Shown here piece after piece: positions 49,662 through 61,524 of a DNA stretch of 64,000 nt (the first letter of the stretch is position 1; each line of letters opens with the position of its first letter). The notes under the pieces are model-generated. The model searched no databases, was not told the origin of the DNA, and saw nothing but the letters and a program-made list of their open reading frames with translations. Both the position numbers and the translations under genes were made by a program. The stretch comes from Polyodon spathula (Eukaryota; Chordata; Actinopteri; Acipenseriformes; Polyodontidae), in NCBI RefSeq assembly GCF_017654505.1, contig NC_054538.1:62208178-62272177 (forward strand), written 5' to 3'.

Positions 49662-51299
49662 AATGTGGTACTTGATTACACAGATGAACTTGTCTGAGGT
49701 CCAAACTACTGAGAGACAGTATCGGACTCGAGTCTCACTTAGGAAAAGGTTAGTCATTCAATTTTTTTATTTTTTTAAAAAAAAAATTTAACCAGCTGAC
49801 TGTACAGTAAAGCAAATGCTCCCAAGTCTTTTTGGCTAAATTTAAAATGTTTTTTTTTTTAATTTTTTATCTCTGAACCAGTTTAGACTGGTCTGTTGGC
49901 CTTGTTGGCGGCTCTATCATATCTTCTGGCTTTGCTTTTGAAAAACAGGTGTGATAGTGCCAGTAACCCGAGGGCCCTGGTGGGTTTGGTGTTCTGGAAG
50001 GCAAGCTGTACTGAGAGAGAGGCTTTTCATAAATTGTGGAAGTTGCCCTATAAATAGACAGCAAAGTAATCTACATGTGGTGTAACAGAAACATGGCGGG
50101 ACAACAGGAACTATTACTATTTTTCTGCACTCGCAGCCTGTGGTCAGAACCTCTCTTTAAACAGCTCCCTGTTTGAGTCAGTAGCTGCCACACAGGGCTG
50201 GATTTATCTGATATACAAACTTGGGTAATGACAGAATCGTTTTCACAATCTCCTTTTTGAAAGTTATTGAAGTCTGATATGGACTGGGGTATTCAATGTA
50301 TCATCTCTTCTTTTGCAGTTTGTTAAATGTTTCACTTTTCAGTTCCTTTTTATACTTAACAGGCTGACCCTGTATACAGTATGAAATGAATGAACTAAAT
50401 AATACATCAATAAATGTAGCCCAGTGCCGATCAGTTTTTTAAAATTAAAATCTGACAGCAATGGCTATCTTCTGGGGTTTTCAACTGCATACTGCAGACT
50501 GTCCTACTTTGGAAAACTGCCTCTGGAATTATGAGCAGTTTGAGCTGTCAGTAGTAATGATCTCTTAAGTAACTTTTATATTTTTGAACATTCTCCTCCT
50601 TTTAAATAAGACCTACTCAGTTTTAAGATGCTCAATTAATGTTTTGCTTTTTGCAGACCTAACCAGTCTTAAATGTTTTAGCTGCGTGACCCATGTGGAA
50701 GACCAAACATGTTTAAAAAATAAGTACCTGTTTTCCCTGCAAGCCTCACCCCATCCACCTATTGATGTTATACAACAAGGTATTTCAAGCTGACAGACGT
50801 TGCACAAATCCAGAATTAAAACGGCATCATCTGTATGGATGATGTGACTACTTGCCGGAGTAGTACGCAAAATACAAACAATCCTGTGACGTGATTCATT
50901 CATTTATTTATTTATGAACTTTTTTTTTTGTAATTGATGCAGACAGGAAAATGTGGTTGCTTATGTTGTAGATACAGCTAGCACTTATGAATACATCAAT
51001 TTGTCAAACTTATTAAAGAGCAACTTAAAAGGTCCCCCAATTACTTTTCATAATGTGGGTCGTGCAGATGTTAATAATCCACCCCCTCCGTCAGATGTCT
51101 TTACACTGTTCATGTGTGTTGAGCTACATGGGTAGATTGTGGAGCCAGTGTGAAATGAGGTCAGCGGTAGCAGTGAGGTCAACACAGGGGTGGGAACATG
51201 GTTCATACCTGGCTCCAGTGTACATGCGTATATATAGGATGTGCCCGTCGGAGCTCCATTAATAAATACACTGGAGTGTAATGCTGACATGCCTGCAGA

Positions 51300-51610
51300 A
51301 ATGGCACAACATCATGCTTGAGATGCTGCTGGCAGGCCTTGGCTCTGAATGTGGCAGTGGCAGAATAAAATGATCGACTAACATGGTTAGTCATTTGCAT
51401 TTGCCCGAGTGCTAACCAGTGTATCACTTCCCAGCGTTTCTTGCCGAGGCATAGCTGCCACAATGCATCAGATGTGTTGCAGGTCAGCTCTTTATTAATT
51501 TAATCATGACTTTTAGAGAGTTGTCATGTAATTTATGGCTGCTTTCATGTTGTCAAATGTTTCACTGCGGCTCTTAGCACTCTCATGACACACTGACATT
51601 AGCATTAAAG
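51300..51610. promoter_or_regulatory. Candidate intron 2 element with octamer
   Basis: Unique sequence including GGTTAGTCATTTGCATTTGC (octamer ATTTGCAT at 51393-51400) and TTTATTAATTTAATCATGAC. No coding frame or repeat. Confidence 0.35.
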
Positions 51611-51864
51611 AAATAGTGTCCCTGATCTTTGGCTGCTAGTGTAGTGTTCTTCTGTATTAAGATATGAATGAACCCAGCTTTCTCTTGGACCATAATGCAT
51701 AGCATATGGAGCTAAATACTGGAGAGTATACATTGAAATTGTGTGTGCATTCTGAACTTTTCGGTCTGTCTTAAAAGGGGGTGATTTCTCCTTTGCAATA
51801 GCCTGCAAAACTGCTGAGTTTGTTAACACATTTATTTTTCATATATAAAAAAAAAAAAAAAAAA

Positions 51865-51923
<59 letters not shown>

Positions 51924-51936
51924 ATATATATATATA
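51865..51936. repeat. (AT)n microsatellite after poly(A)
   Basis: An A-run at 51847-51864 followed by about 72 bp of AT with GTAAT interruption. Confidence 0.95.
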
Positions 51937-52399
51937 GTCTTGTTTTGGATCTGTAGAAATAACTGTTGAGAACCCAATTGTGCCCTATGAAGTCTGTATG
52001 GCTTGAGACGATTCCTGTATCTCTGGGTGACTGCAGTGATTTGTATTCTGAAGACAAAACACATAGCATTTTGACACTGCCTATGCAAGGTCGTGATTTT
52101 TGTACAAGAAACATGTGGTGTCTGGGAACACAGTGCAACCTTAAACAGCAAGACCATGTTATGCTGAGAGAAACCTATTTTCAGCCTGAAACAGATGGAC
52201 CATATAATGCAGTGCATGAACACCAGCTTATAACTGTTATGATGCTGAGGTGAACAAACTGTACTTGTCCATTCTCCGATCACTGTAAGATGGTTTAATA
52301 TTGTAAGGCAATACTCAGGTTTGCCTCCCAAAAAGGCTGTGAATAATCAATAGCGTAGCTTGAAACTGGGTTTTGAAGCTTGTGCAATGAAATATTTAT

Positions 52400-52650
52400 A
52401 TCAAAACTCATATAGTGAGGCTAGTCTCCTTCCCAGAAGACTTGCTTTAGTAGTTCAGAGTGGTTGATTACATCATTTCAAGCACTTCTTGGTGGGCCAA
52501 GTGCTTATTGCTTGAGAAAATTCTGCATTTTTGTCTGTCTTTGCTAGAAGGCAATTATATCTCCAAAGCAAGTACACTCTGACTGCCACTGCCTACAGTT
52601 TCATTGCCAGACAGTTATTTCAATACATTCTATAGGCTGTTTTTCTTCAA
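52400..52650. promoter_or_regulatory. Candidate intron 2 element with NK2-type inverted sites
   Basis: AAGCACTT (52480-52487) and AAGTGCTT (52499-52506) form an 8-bp inverted repeat with an 11-bp spacer. Each contains a CACTT core as used by NK2 homeodomain proteins. GGTTGATTACATCATTTC lies beside it. The surrounding 250 bp is unique and non-coding. Confidence 0.35.
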
Positions 52651-53379
52651 CAAGGAAACGGTTATGTATATGCCCCAGCACTCATGGGGGGGATGTAGGT
52701 TTCAGTCCTATACTATATTTGCATATGTATATGGAGAGATAGCATGTGAACAGTGGTGTATCGGGACCATTGTGTGATTCTAGTAAAGTACTGTCTGGAT
52801 GGAGGTTTAGTTAACTTTAAAACTTGTTTATACACATGTTGATCATTATGTGTTGCAACGATTCTGGATGTTAAATCAGCATTAAGCACATTTTAGCTCC
52901 AACTCTTATAGGGTTCAGCATTTGAATTTTAAAACTGAAACTTTTCTGAAGCGCTATGTAAAATCTCAAGCAAAACTGCTCATAATGTTGGAAAGTTTTA
53001 CTCCTTTTTTAAAATATAAATTATTCATTAATTTGTTTTCTTGTAGTGGACATGGAAATAACAGACAAACTAAGCTTTCAGTCCTGTACAATTTGTGTGA
53101 AAAGTGCAAAAGGCAAGTGCAGGCAATCCCCCATTATACTGGTCTATACAGTGTTTTCATTGTACAGTCCGCTTTAGCATATCTTGCAACATTGACATCT
53201 ATATCGTCTATGAAGTGAGCAGATGTGTAATGTACTCCAGAGATGAACTAGTGTTCTGGGCACAATATCCTATTTTCAGTGTGTTGTCCAAATGTTTCAG
53301 CGTTTGTATTGTTAATGTACATTGGGATGCTCCCGTTAGGCCAGCCATGGCTCACTAATGGGATCAGTGGTGTCAAAAC

Positions 53380-53660
53380 GTGATGTATGGATTATGTTTA
53401 CTATGGCATATTTTGTTTGCAAGCTGGGCCATGAGATTGGTGCAGATGATAAATGATGATGCCCTCCAGTTTCACACTAGTTCCTGTGGTCGCCGGTCTC
53501 TAAAGCAATAAAGGGCTTGCTGTAATGGAGAGGTATTTATGGGAATATAATTGGCTCAAAATTTTCCATTTAAGCTGAAAGTTGAATGCCTGGTGTGTCC
53601 TCTTGCATCAGAGTATATTAAAGTCAATATTTTCAATCAGACTCTTGTTGCTGTGATAGT
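53380..53660. promoter_or_regulatory. Candidate intron 2 regulatory element
   Basis: Unique sequence with words such as GGCTTGCTGTAATGGAGAGG, ATAATTGGCTCAAAATTTTC and GATGATAAATGATGATG. No exon frame or repeat signature. Call by texture only. Confidence 0.35.
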
Positions 53661-54779
53661 AAGTAAAGCACCTGAAGACACTGACATGTCTTAATGTTTA
53701 TAAACATCAATTGGCTCTCTGTTGGCATTAAAATAAGCAGGCAAACGTAATTTATGTTCCAAGTTCAGAAAACAAATGTCCAGCACTGTTGTGAGAATCG
53801 TATTTACAGTCTTCCACGAACACTGTAGCTCTGTCTACAAATGAAGGTGTTTTGAAAACGACCTGTTTAGCTTATTGCTAACATTACAACAACAATAAGA
53901 TATGAAACAGTTTAGTGACAGTCCAGCAATGTGATGTGAGAGCAATCCTATTTACAGTACTCCACAAATGAAGTTTAGCATTTTAATACAATACAGTAAG
54001 ACCTAAAACCTTATCCTGACTAAAAATAATATTTGCTGTGGCTGACTACAGAACCCTGACCTGTGAAACCCATTTGGAGCACAGCTGACTCATCCAGTCG
54101 GCTGTACTTCCAGAACACTGAAAAGGAATCAGTAATGCGCACTTATAATAAAGGGCAGTATAGGGCCCTTCAAAGGGCATTGTTCACTTCCGTGTCCTCT
54201 TAGTTATCGTTGAGGGGGAATGGGCTAGACATTTCATTCAAAAAATGCTTTAATTCTTTAGTTTAATTGGGGGACTTAAAAAAAAAAAAAAAAAAAAACA
54301 AACAAACAAACAAAAAAAAATAGATTCTTGGCTTTGAAAGGGTTTATGGAAAAATAAAACTGATCTAGCCATAGACTGGGCCGCCTTCTCATTGGTGTAT
54401 CAACTCCATCCCCAGGCTTGACTAGAAATCTCTGTAGGCCAGCTGCACCTCCTTACACTGACCCTCTCCCATCACATCATACCTTTCATTTCTGAGAGGC
54501 CTGTTTCCCTTGCAACACATTTTGTTTTCTACAATCAGCCTAAAGAACCCCCCCCCCCCCCCTGCCCCCTCCCAATTTGAGTGGTCAAATAACATCTCCC
54601 GAATAGGAAACTGAGAATACCGAGATCCCCTTGCACTGCTATGGTTTTTTTGGTTTGTTTTAAGTTGTTTCTCCCCTGAAATAAAAAAAAAATAAATTAA
54701 AAAAAAAAATACATTTTTACATTTTTTTATAGACAGACATGTGTTTCATAAAAATAACCCAAAAACCATTTTGTTTACA

Positions 54780-55380
54780 TGTGCCATCACGTGAATCAGC
54801 ACTGGAGTGGAAAGACCACTTCCTTTTCAGTTGTTAGGTATTTCCTCAACGTAATGATGGACACAGACACATTAAGTGTACCCTGTTAACATGGTGTAAC
54901 ATTCTTTTAAAAGGGAAAGTACTCTTGGATTCCACAGCCTTACAGATTGTCTTTCCACCTCATGTCGGTATGCCTCCAATTGTGGTGTTCTGAAGGAACC
55001 TGTCTGCTGTAAATTGGGTCCAGTGTAAACACGAGACAGAAAGGGATGAGAAGGTGTTGTTATGGTTGAGGGGACCCTCCCCCAAACAAAATCCACAACT
55101 ATTGTTGCTTCTTGGCTTGAAAGAAAGGTCACTGGTGGTATTAGTGTGGCTAATCACTTAAGAGCCCGGGTGGGCTTGGCCCTGTCTGCTGCATCACTGA
55201 CTGAGAAGCTGAGACTGGCCACGCTGATCCGTTCCCATACACAGGTTCCTCTTTGGTTACACAAAATGTCCGCTCCTGCTCTCTGAACAGAGGCTATTAT
55301 TAGCATGTGTCACTCAGTTAGCTGAGAGTGGCGCTTTTAGTTGCCATTTAAGTGCCTGACACTCGGGTTTACAGCAGATT
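54780..55380. promoter_or_regulatory. Candidate intron 2 regulatory region
   Basis: A longer unique stretch with higher GC than its flanks, containing an E-box CATCACGTGAAT (54785-54796) and GTGTGGCTAATCACTTAAG. Short open frames on both strands show no recognisable domain. Confidence 0.25.
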
Positions 55381-56149
55381 AAATGAAATTTTAGGCGGGT
55401 TTGGCTTCGCTGAAAGTAGACAAAAGGAGCAGCTGTTGGGGAAATGTAATCTGACACCGACAAGTAAAGGGTGCTATGACTGACTTGCTACCACCTTTTT
55501 TTTGTTTTGGGCACCCGTAATGTGCAGGTGATGGTTTTTGAGATGTAGCATTTTGACAACCTGTTCTCAGTAGGGACAGCGTTTTTTTTGTGCTGTTGTT
55601 CAAATCCAACCACAGTGTCTCCACCCAGCCGATGAGAGAGATTGTCAAAACTGTTAAAGGTTTTTTTTGTTCCTCAGCTGCAGGATAGGAGGCAAAAACG
55701 TTCTTCTTTTAATACATGAATAGATTTGAGTGCAAGCACAACATGTAGTAACAAAGCAGGTTTCCCCTTTTAGTTGTATAGAGAGGAATGCTGCTTGACA
55801 TGGCATAGAAATAATTTGTATGGCAAGCCTTATATCACATAACTATATACTGTTGCAACAGGCAGTACACCACAACTTGGGGTGTAATACCACAATCCTC
55901 ACATGGAAATGTTGTAAGGGCAGGTCCGCCTGTTTTATTTGCACATGCTTTCAAGATTTTGAAGAGAGCTGTACATGTATTGATGGGAGAAGAGTGCGTT
56001 CCATGACTGGAATTATAAGCAGCAGATACATTGTTAGTTGGTTGCAGTTGACCCTTTTCCGTGAACAGTAAATTATACGTTTTTAGTTAATTTATAATGA
56101 TTATTATAGTTTTTATAATAGCTGTATGTTTCTGTGGTTAACAGTGTGC

Positions 56150-56310
56150 AGGTGATCAATAAACAGACAGACGATTATAATCCAGGTGCAATGTTGTTAA
56201 TGGTTTGTAATCCAATTGCCTGATGGTGTAACAACAATAAATAATAAACAATGATGGTTGTCCACTATGAAAGGGGCTATATAAAATAAAGATTGATTGA
56301 TTTGATTATT
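56150..56310 (+). mobile_element. 3' end of a SINE/LINE-like element
   Basis: The segment ends TGTCCACTATGAAAGG and then GGCTATATAAAATAAA, followed by a GATTGATTGATT tail. This is the same tail type as the SINE at 15857-16095 (GTGGTTCACTATGAAAGACA). No head was recognised, so it is 5'-truncated. Confidence 0.4.
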
Positions 56311-59180
56311 TCAGGTTGCTTACTTTGTAACTTTTGGACACCACCTCTTGTGTCTGAGACATAAGACTTTTTTTATTGGACCTTCCTCCAAATCCATTTG
56401 ATTGACTGCCTGTCTGAATGAATGAATGACTTGAATCGATCAATAAATCAGTCTTTAATCAGTCAGTCTGACACTACATGTCCAGGCTGTCAGTAGACTT
56501 GTAAGTGCTACACTTGGCACTACAAGAAAAGCATTGTATCAAGGGCTTCATGTCATTTGTAGGGGTTTCTCGTTCCAGTGCTACAGTGCTTGTGGAATAT
56601 ACGCCCTCTGCACAGTTTAGTTACAACTTCTATACGACTCCAAGGTATTTGCAATAAAGGACCCCTCATTGCTCTGTGATCTCTGTGCTCTTTCTATAGG
56701 CAGCTCCACACCCATAAGTATGGACACATTTTTGTATGTAAAGGTAGTGTTCCAACACGTTTTTAATCTTCGACTCCCTCCTTGTTAAAACCTGATTTAT
56801 TAGCTTCAGCTACACGAAAGAATTTGTAGGTATTGCACCTAATATATATTTTTTAGAGTTTATTAAACACCCGATTAAATCCGGCATCAGAAAATAGCTT
56901 GTTTGGGCTGTATATAAAGAAGTGTGACTGAGTCCGTGTGAAAACCGACAGAAAACTTGTCTACATCACAGGCTTCAAGATAAAGACTGTATCTTTTTAG
57001 AAGTAGTAAATAAACAACACTGAAATTACAGAAACACACAAAACTGTAAACTGCCTGCAGGAAAGGATTAAATGCGTCAAAAAAATAAAAATACCTCTGG
57101 CACTGCTGTATTCTGAAGGCAAACATGATGGTGTGTCATAGATTAGAACACTTGTATTTAATTTGCTTTCAACTGGAAACTGGTGTGGGGAGTATATGGA
57201 ATGAAATATTAGCGGGTAAACTAGCCTTCAGGACTCGGTTTGATCTGCATTTATCTTGGTCTGGTATGCCAAGGGAAGGTTATATTTAATCTGTAGCATT
57301 ATGAGACTAACTAAACTTTGCCAGGTTAGGTATCTGAGTAAAATAACATAAATAACAGTCAGTATTCAGACTTAAATACACCTATGGAAAGTTAACATGC
57401 TTATTATTTTTATAGCAAATGTGAAATATGTCTTAACTGTTTACTGCTATTCATGTTATACTGCACACCCTGCTACACAAGCATTTCACATTTACTTTTG
57501 TTGTGTGTGTGTGTGTGTTTTTTTTTTTTTTTACAAAGAGAGTGGGCAAATGCCCAAGGGTTATCCAGTTTGGCCTCGGGTAAGAATGATGCCAAAACAT
57601 TTAAGACTGTTGGCTGGGAATAATTATGTACAAAATGAAATATTCTGAGTTTATTACTTTGAAATTCCTTGTTTTCTAAGTCAGGGAGATTTTTTTTTTG
57701 TGTCTTTTCAAAGGGTTGTTTAATGTCATGCAATATATTGTTTAAAGTTAAACCAGGTTCCTAATTGCATTTATTTTATTTGATGAAAATGATAAATGTT
57801 TGTTGAACTAAGATTGGCTGAAATTTTAAATTGGATTGAAACTTTTTTTTTTTTTTTTTGTCATTATATATTTTGGAACATTTTGACAAGTCTGTTTCAG
57901 TGATGTTTCTTGAACTAAAAATTCCACTTTATCACTGGTGCTGAAAGTTTTTGGCCACCAGCATTAGTGTGTATTTCTCATGAGGGCATGACAGTTTAAC
58001 CATTTGCAGTAATTTCTAACATACAATTCCATTAAAATACAGATTTCTCAATTGGCACAAAAAGGCAGTAGATTTTCACTAGTTCTCACACTGCTATAGT
58101 ACATTAGAACAGCTGAGGCCGTGGGCACAGCTTTGAGGTGCACTGCACTATATACAGGTAGGAGAATTTAAGTATTTAAGTATCACAAGTTTAGTGAGTC
58201 TTACCTGAATGCTTCAAACATTGGTTATCTTAAGAATGGACACAGTTTTATGTGTCAGTCAATTAATGTGTTTTGCTATTACTGTACTTTCAATATGCTT
58301 ATCATACAAAGACTTAGATGTTGTACTCCTTGTATTTTAATTTACTGTGACACATTTATTTTAATGTTCACTAATTTCATTAGGCATGTATTGGTGATTG
58401 TACAGGCAACTATATGTGTGTCCCAGTCTCTATAATGTATTGCTGTGCTTCTCATCGTAATGTCCATTGTCAGACCATGTCATAAACTGAACTGAATTTA
58501 GTGGTCGCCCTGTATTACCAGTCAGTAAACATATTTTTTGTTTGCACAGCAAATATTTAGGTCAGAAGCAGGTCAGAAGTTTAGGTCAGAAGCAGGGCAA
58601 TACCATGTGTTTTTTTTTTTTTTAAGTTGTGATGTAACTTGTTCTTTACAACTAACACTATATAAAAAATTAATCTCACGTTGGACACACTGAACTGAAA
58701 ACCATACCTAGGATTAAAACCATAGGATTTTGTGTTCAGAGGTTCTGTGTGGATACAGATAACCTTTCTGACCTATTGCTGCACATTGACTTTGTAGTAA
58801 CAGACGTACTTTCAGCTATGCCTTAAAATAATGAGAAACATTCCTCTTTGTAACTCCAGGTATTTGCTGTAATCCCATGTGAACTACTACTAATCCCCTT
58901 TTGTAGCAGAGTAATTTAGAAGCAACTTTAGATAATAATAACTTTTGAGAAATTGTTTTCTTCTTAATGCAGATCAATGAGGTTTAAAGAGCCTGTCTCC
59001 GTTATTTCTTAATTTGGCCATTTGACCCTCAAACTCAGTATAGGGCGGTGTCCTCGATTAGCTGGAAGGCATTTGGAAGTTGGTGACCACACATATATAA
59101 AAAGAGAATTCATAAATTTGTGGTGTAGCACTAAAATGCATACTGATGGGAACAACATTATCACCACTACCGCGCTTTCA

Positions 59181-59256
59181 AAAGCTAATGGAAAGGGGGT
59201 TGGAACATATTTCAAGAACTTCTTTTCAAAGCTAATGGAAAGGGGGTTGGAACATA
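59181..59256 (+). repeat. 29-bp direct duplication next to an (AT)n array
   Basis: AAAGCTAATGGAAAGGGGGT plus TGGAACATA occurs identically at 59181-59209 and 59228-59256, a 47-bp offset. The second copy runs into the AT array. Confidence 0.9.
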
Positions 59257-59257
59257 G

Positions 59258-59260
<3 letters not shown>

Positions 59261-59314
<54 letters not shown>

Positions 59315-59338
59315 GATATATATATATATATATATATT
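59261..59338. repeat. (AT)n microsatellite
   Basis: About 78 bp of AT with AATAT and AGAT interruptions, followed by A-runs at 59356-59366 and 59404-59429. Confidence 0.95.
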
Positions 59339-60376
59339 TATTTATATTTTTTATAAAAAAAAAAAATGGTTTTCTCAAACCAAAAGAGTTTGGGAAATTC
59401 TCAAAAAAAAAAAAAAAAAAAAAAAAAAAGATTTTAGCCAAATGGAACATCAGTTTGTCTTAACGAGCTAATTGAAAATAACCACTCGTAATGAAATACT
59501 TTGTTTATAAGAAAGGTTTTATAATTTATGCATTTTCAGAAAGAAGGCCAAGACCTTTTTTTTATGTATAGATCACTCTCCACATGAAATTACATAACCT
59601 CATAGTTGCATTCTTTGAAAAATGTGTGTTACGGATGTTTGTTTCACAGCAACCGGTAACCCTTCATGTTTGTGTAAATGTCAGATCCTATGTAGTTATT
59701 GACTGCACTGTTGGGCCTACGTGTCTCACACTGTAGAGAAGCTGGCCTGGGGCACTGTTCTGTGTAATGGAGTCTTTCTTCTCGTGTTGATCAAGCTTGT
59801 TTCCTACGTTCTAAGGCCCTGTAGATGAGCATGAGTTTCCTCATGTTTTTTATTAATATAACTTTTTTGATAGACACCCCTCAGGCAATCCAGTTCCGCG
59901 TGATGTACCACTGTTCAGCTGATTTAAGGCTGCTGCTTTTTTTTTTTTTTATTGGGGTGGGGGTAGACAGAGCCATCTACCAAAGTAAAGCTAGAATTCA
60001 CAGCAGCTTTTCCTGTACAGGTCTTTCACAGTTTTGAAAACCAAGCCAGATAAGCATAAATAAATAAATAAATAAATAAATACATTAAAAGAAAAACAGC
60101 AAACCATTTGTGTTAAGTGCTTTTTTTTTCTCTGTCTAATCCTCTTCCCTACTTTATCATCATTTCTTCAAAGAATAGTGCCTTTTATTTACCTGCTTGT
60201 GGTGTCTCTGACAATGAAAATAATTCAGCTTGCTGAAGGCTGTGGGTAGATATGTTATTTCAGAAGATTAACAGCATTAGAAAAATATTCATAAGTAAGA
60301 ACACGTGTTCCATAATTATTTCGGCAGACCAATAATAGTTTATAGTGAGGCAACGCCATCTGGCCTGTCATCAATT

Positions 60377-60411
<35 letters not shown>

Positions 60412-61300
60412 TGATAAGCTTGTTTATACAAGGTCCTCTCACAATGAAGGAATGTAAAGAGACAGGGCTTCATAAGCTGCAGATGCTGGTCAGTATTAAT
60501 GTAACTATACATTTGCAAAACAGTAATATACCCTGGCAGTCTTGCTGCGAAAACACCTAAAAATCACTAGTGATCTCTGCCATGACTGGACATAATGAAT
60601 CAAACAAAACTGCTGCTTTTAGTTGTGTGTTTTGGATGCTTTAAAGCACTTGGACATCTTTACACCACTTTATTAATTGAGTTGGACCGTCTCTTCTGCT
60701 TTAATAGAGTAACTGTAAGCAGCTTCTAGCAAACCTGCTTCAGGACACTGGTAGGTTTTGATGTCGTGGATGGCCACTGATTCGAACCCTTTTTAGATAT
60801 GTGTCTATTAGTACACACTTGAAGGGTCCTGATCACTACTTACCTTTTCCTGATCACTACTTATCACAATTTTATGATCTTTTTTTATTATTACGTTATT
60901 TGGAGTTATATACGTAAAAGTGTTTGTACTGCAATTTTTTTTTTAAGTTGTCTACGTTTGCAAACTTATGACATTTTCACATTTTTACATACAGTCACAG
61001 TAGGACATGGAGCTCTTACAGCCATGCTTACTTTTGACATACTAGCTTCTGGATAAGTAGGAAGGCAACTATCATTTCCGATGGAGGCAATTTCCTATAC
61101 AGTGGCACTACAATGCCTCACAATAAAAAAGGCAACCCCCACCTTCGTATGCTATTCTGTTTGCATGCTGAAATTAGTTTGCTTTTGCTAATCAATATGA
61201 TAAGTAATGGCTTGATTGCTACATATCATAGTTAATCCATTCTCTAATAACTTTATGGAACAACCAATAATAACAATATTTATATTATAATAATATGTGT

Positions 61301-61524
61301 TTATTTAGCAGACACCTTTATGCTAGGTGACTTGCAGAGACTAGGGTGCATGAACTATGCATCAGCTGCAGTCACTTACAACAACGTCTCACCCGAAAGA
61401 CAGAGCACAAGGAGGTTAAGTGACTTGGTCAGGGTCAGACGATGTCAGTGAGTGAGCCGGGATTTGAACAGGGGACCTCCTGTTTACAAGCCCTTTTCTT
61501 TAACCACTGGATCACACTGCCTCC
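61301..61524 (-). mobile_element. tRNA-derived SINE with L2-like tail
   Basis: Read on the minus strand it starts AGGAGGCAGTGTGATCCAGT (A-box region), has a B box CTGTTCAAATC at about 61470-61460, and ends GGTGTCTGCTAAATAA. The same CTGCTAAATAA-type end closes the LINE fragment at 9085, so the SINE probably relies on that LINE's machinery. The head resembles the SINE at 15857 but the tail differs. Confidence 0.8.

Noticed and set aside
51771..52331. 186-codon minus-strand open frame
   Set aside because: Runs through the AT array (Ile-Tyr repeats) and a poly-A tract.
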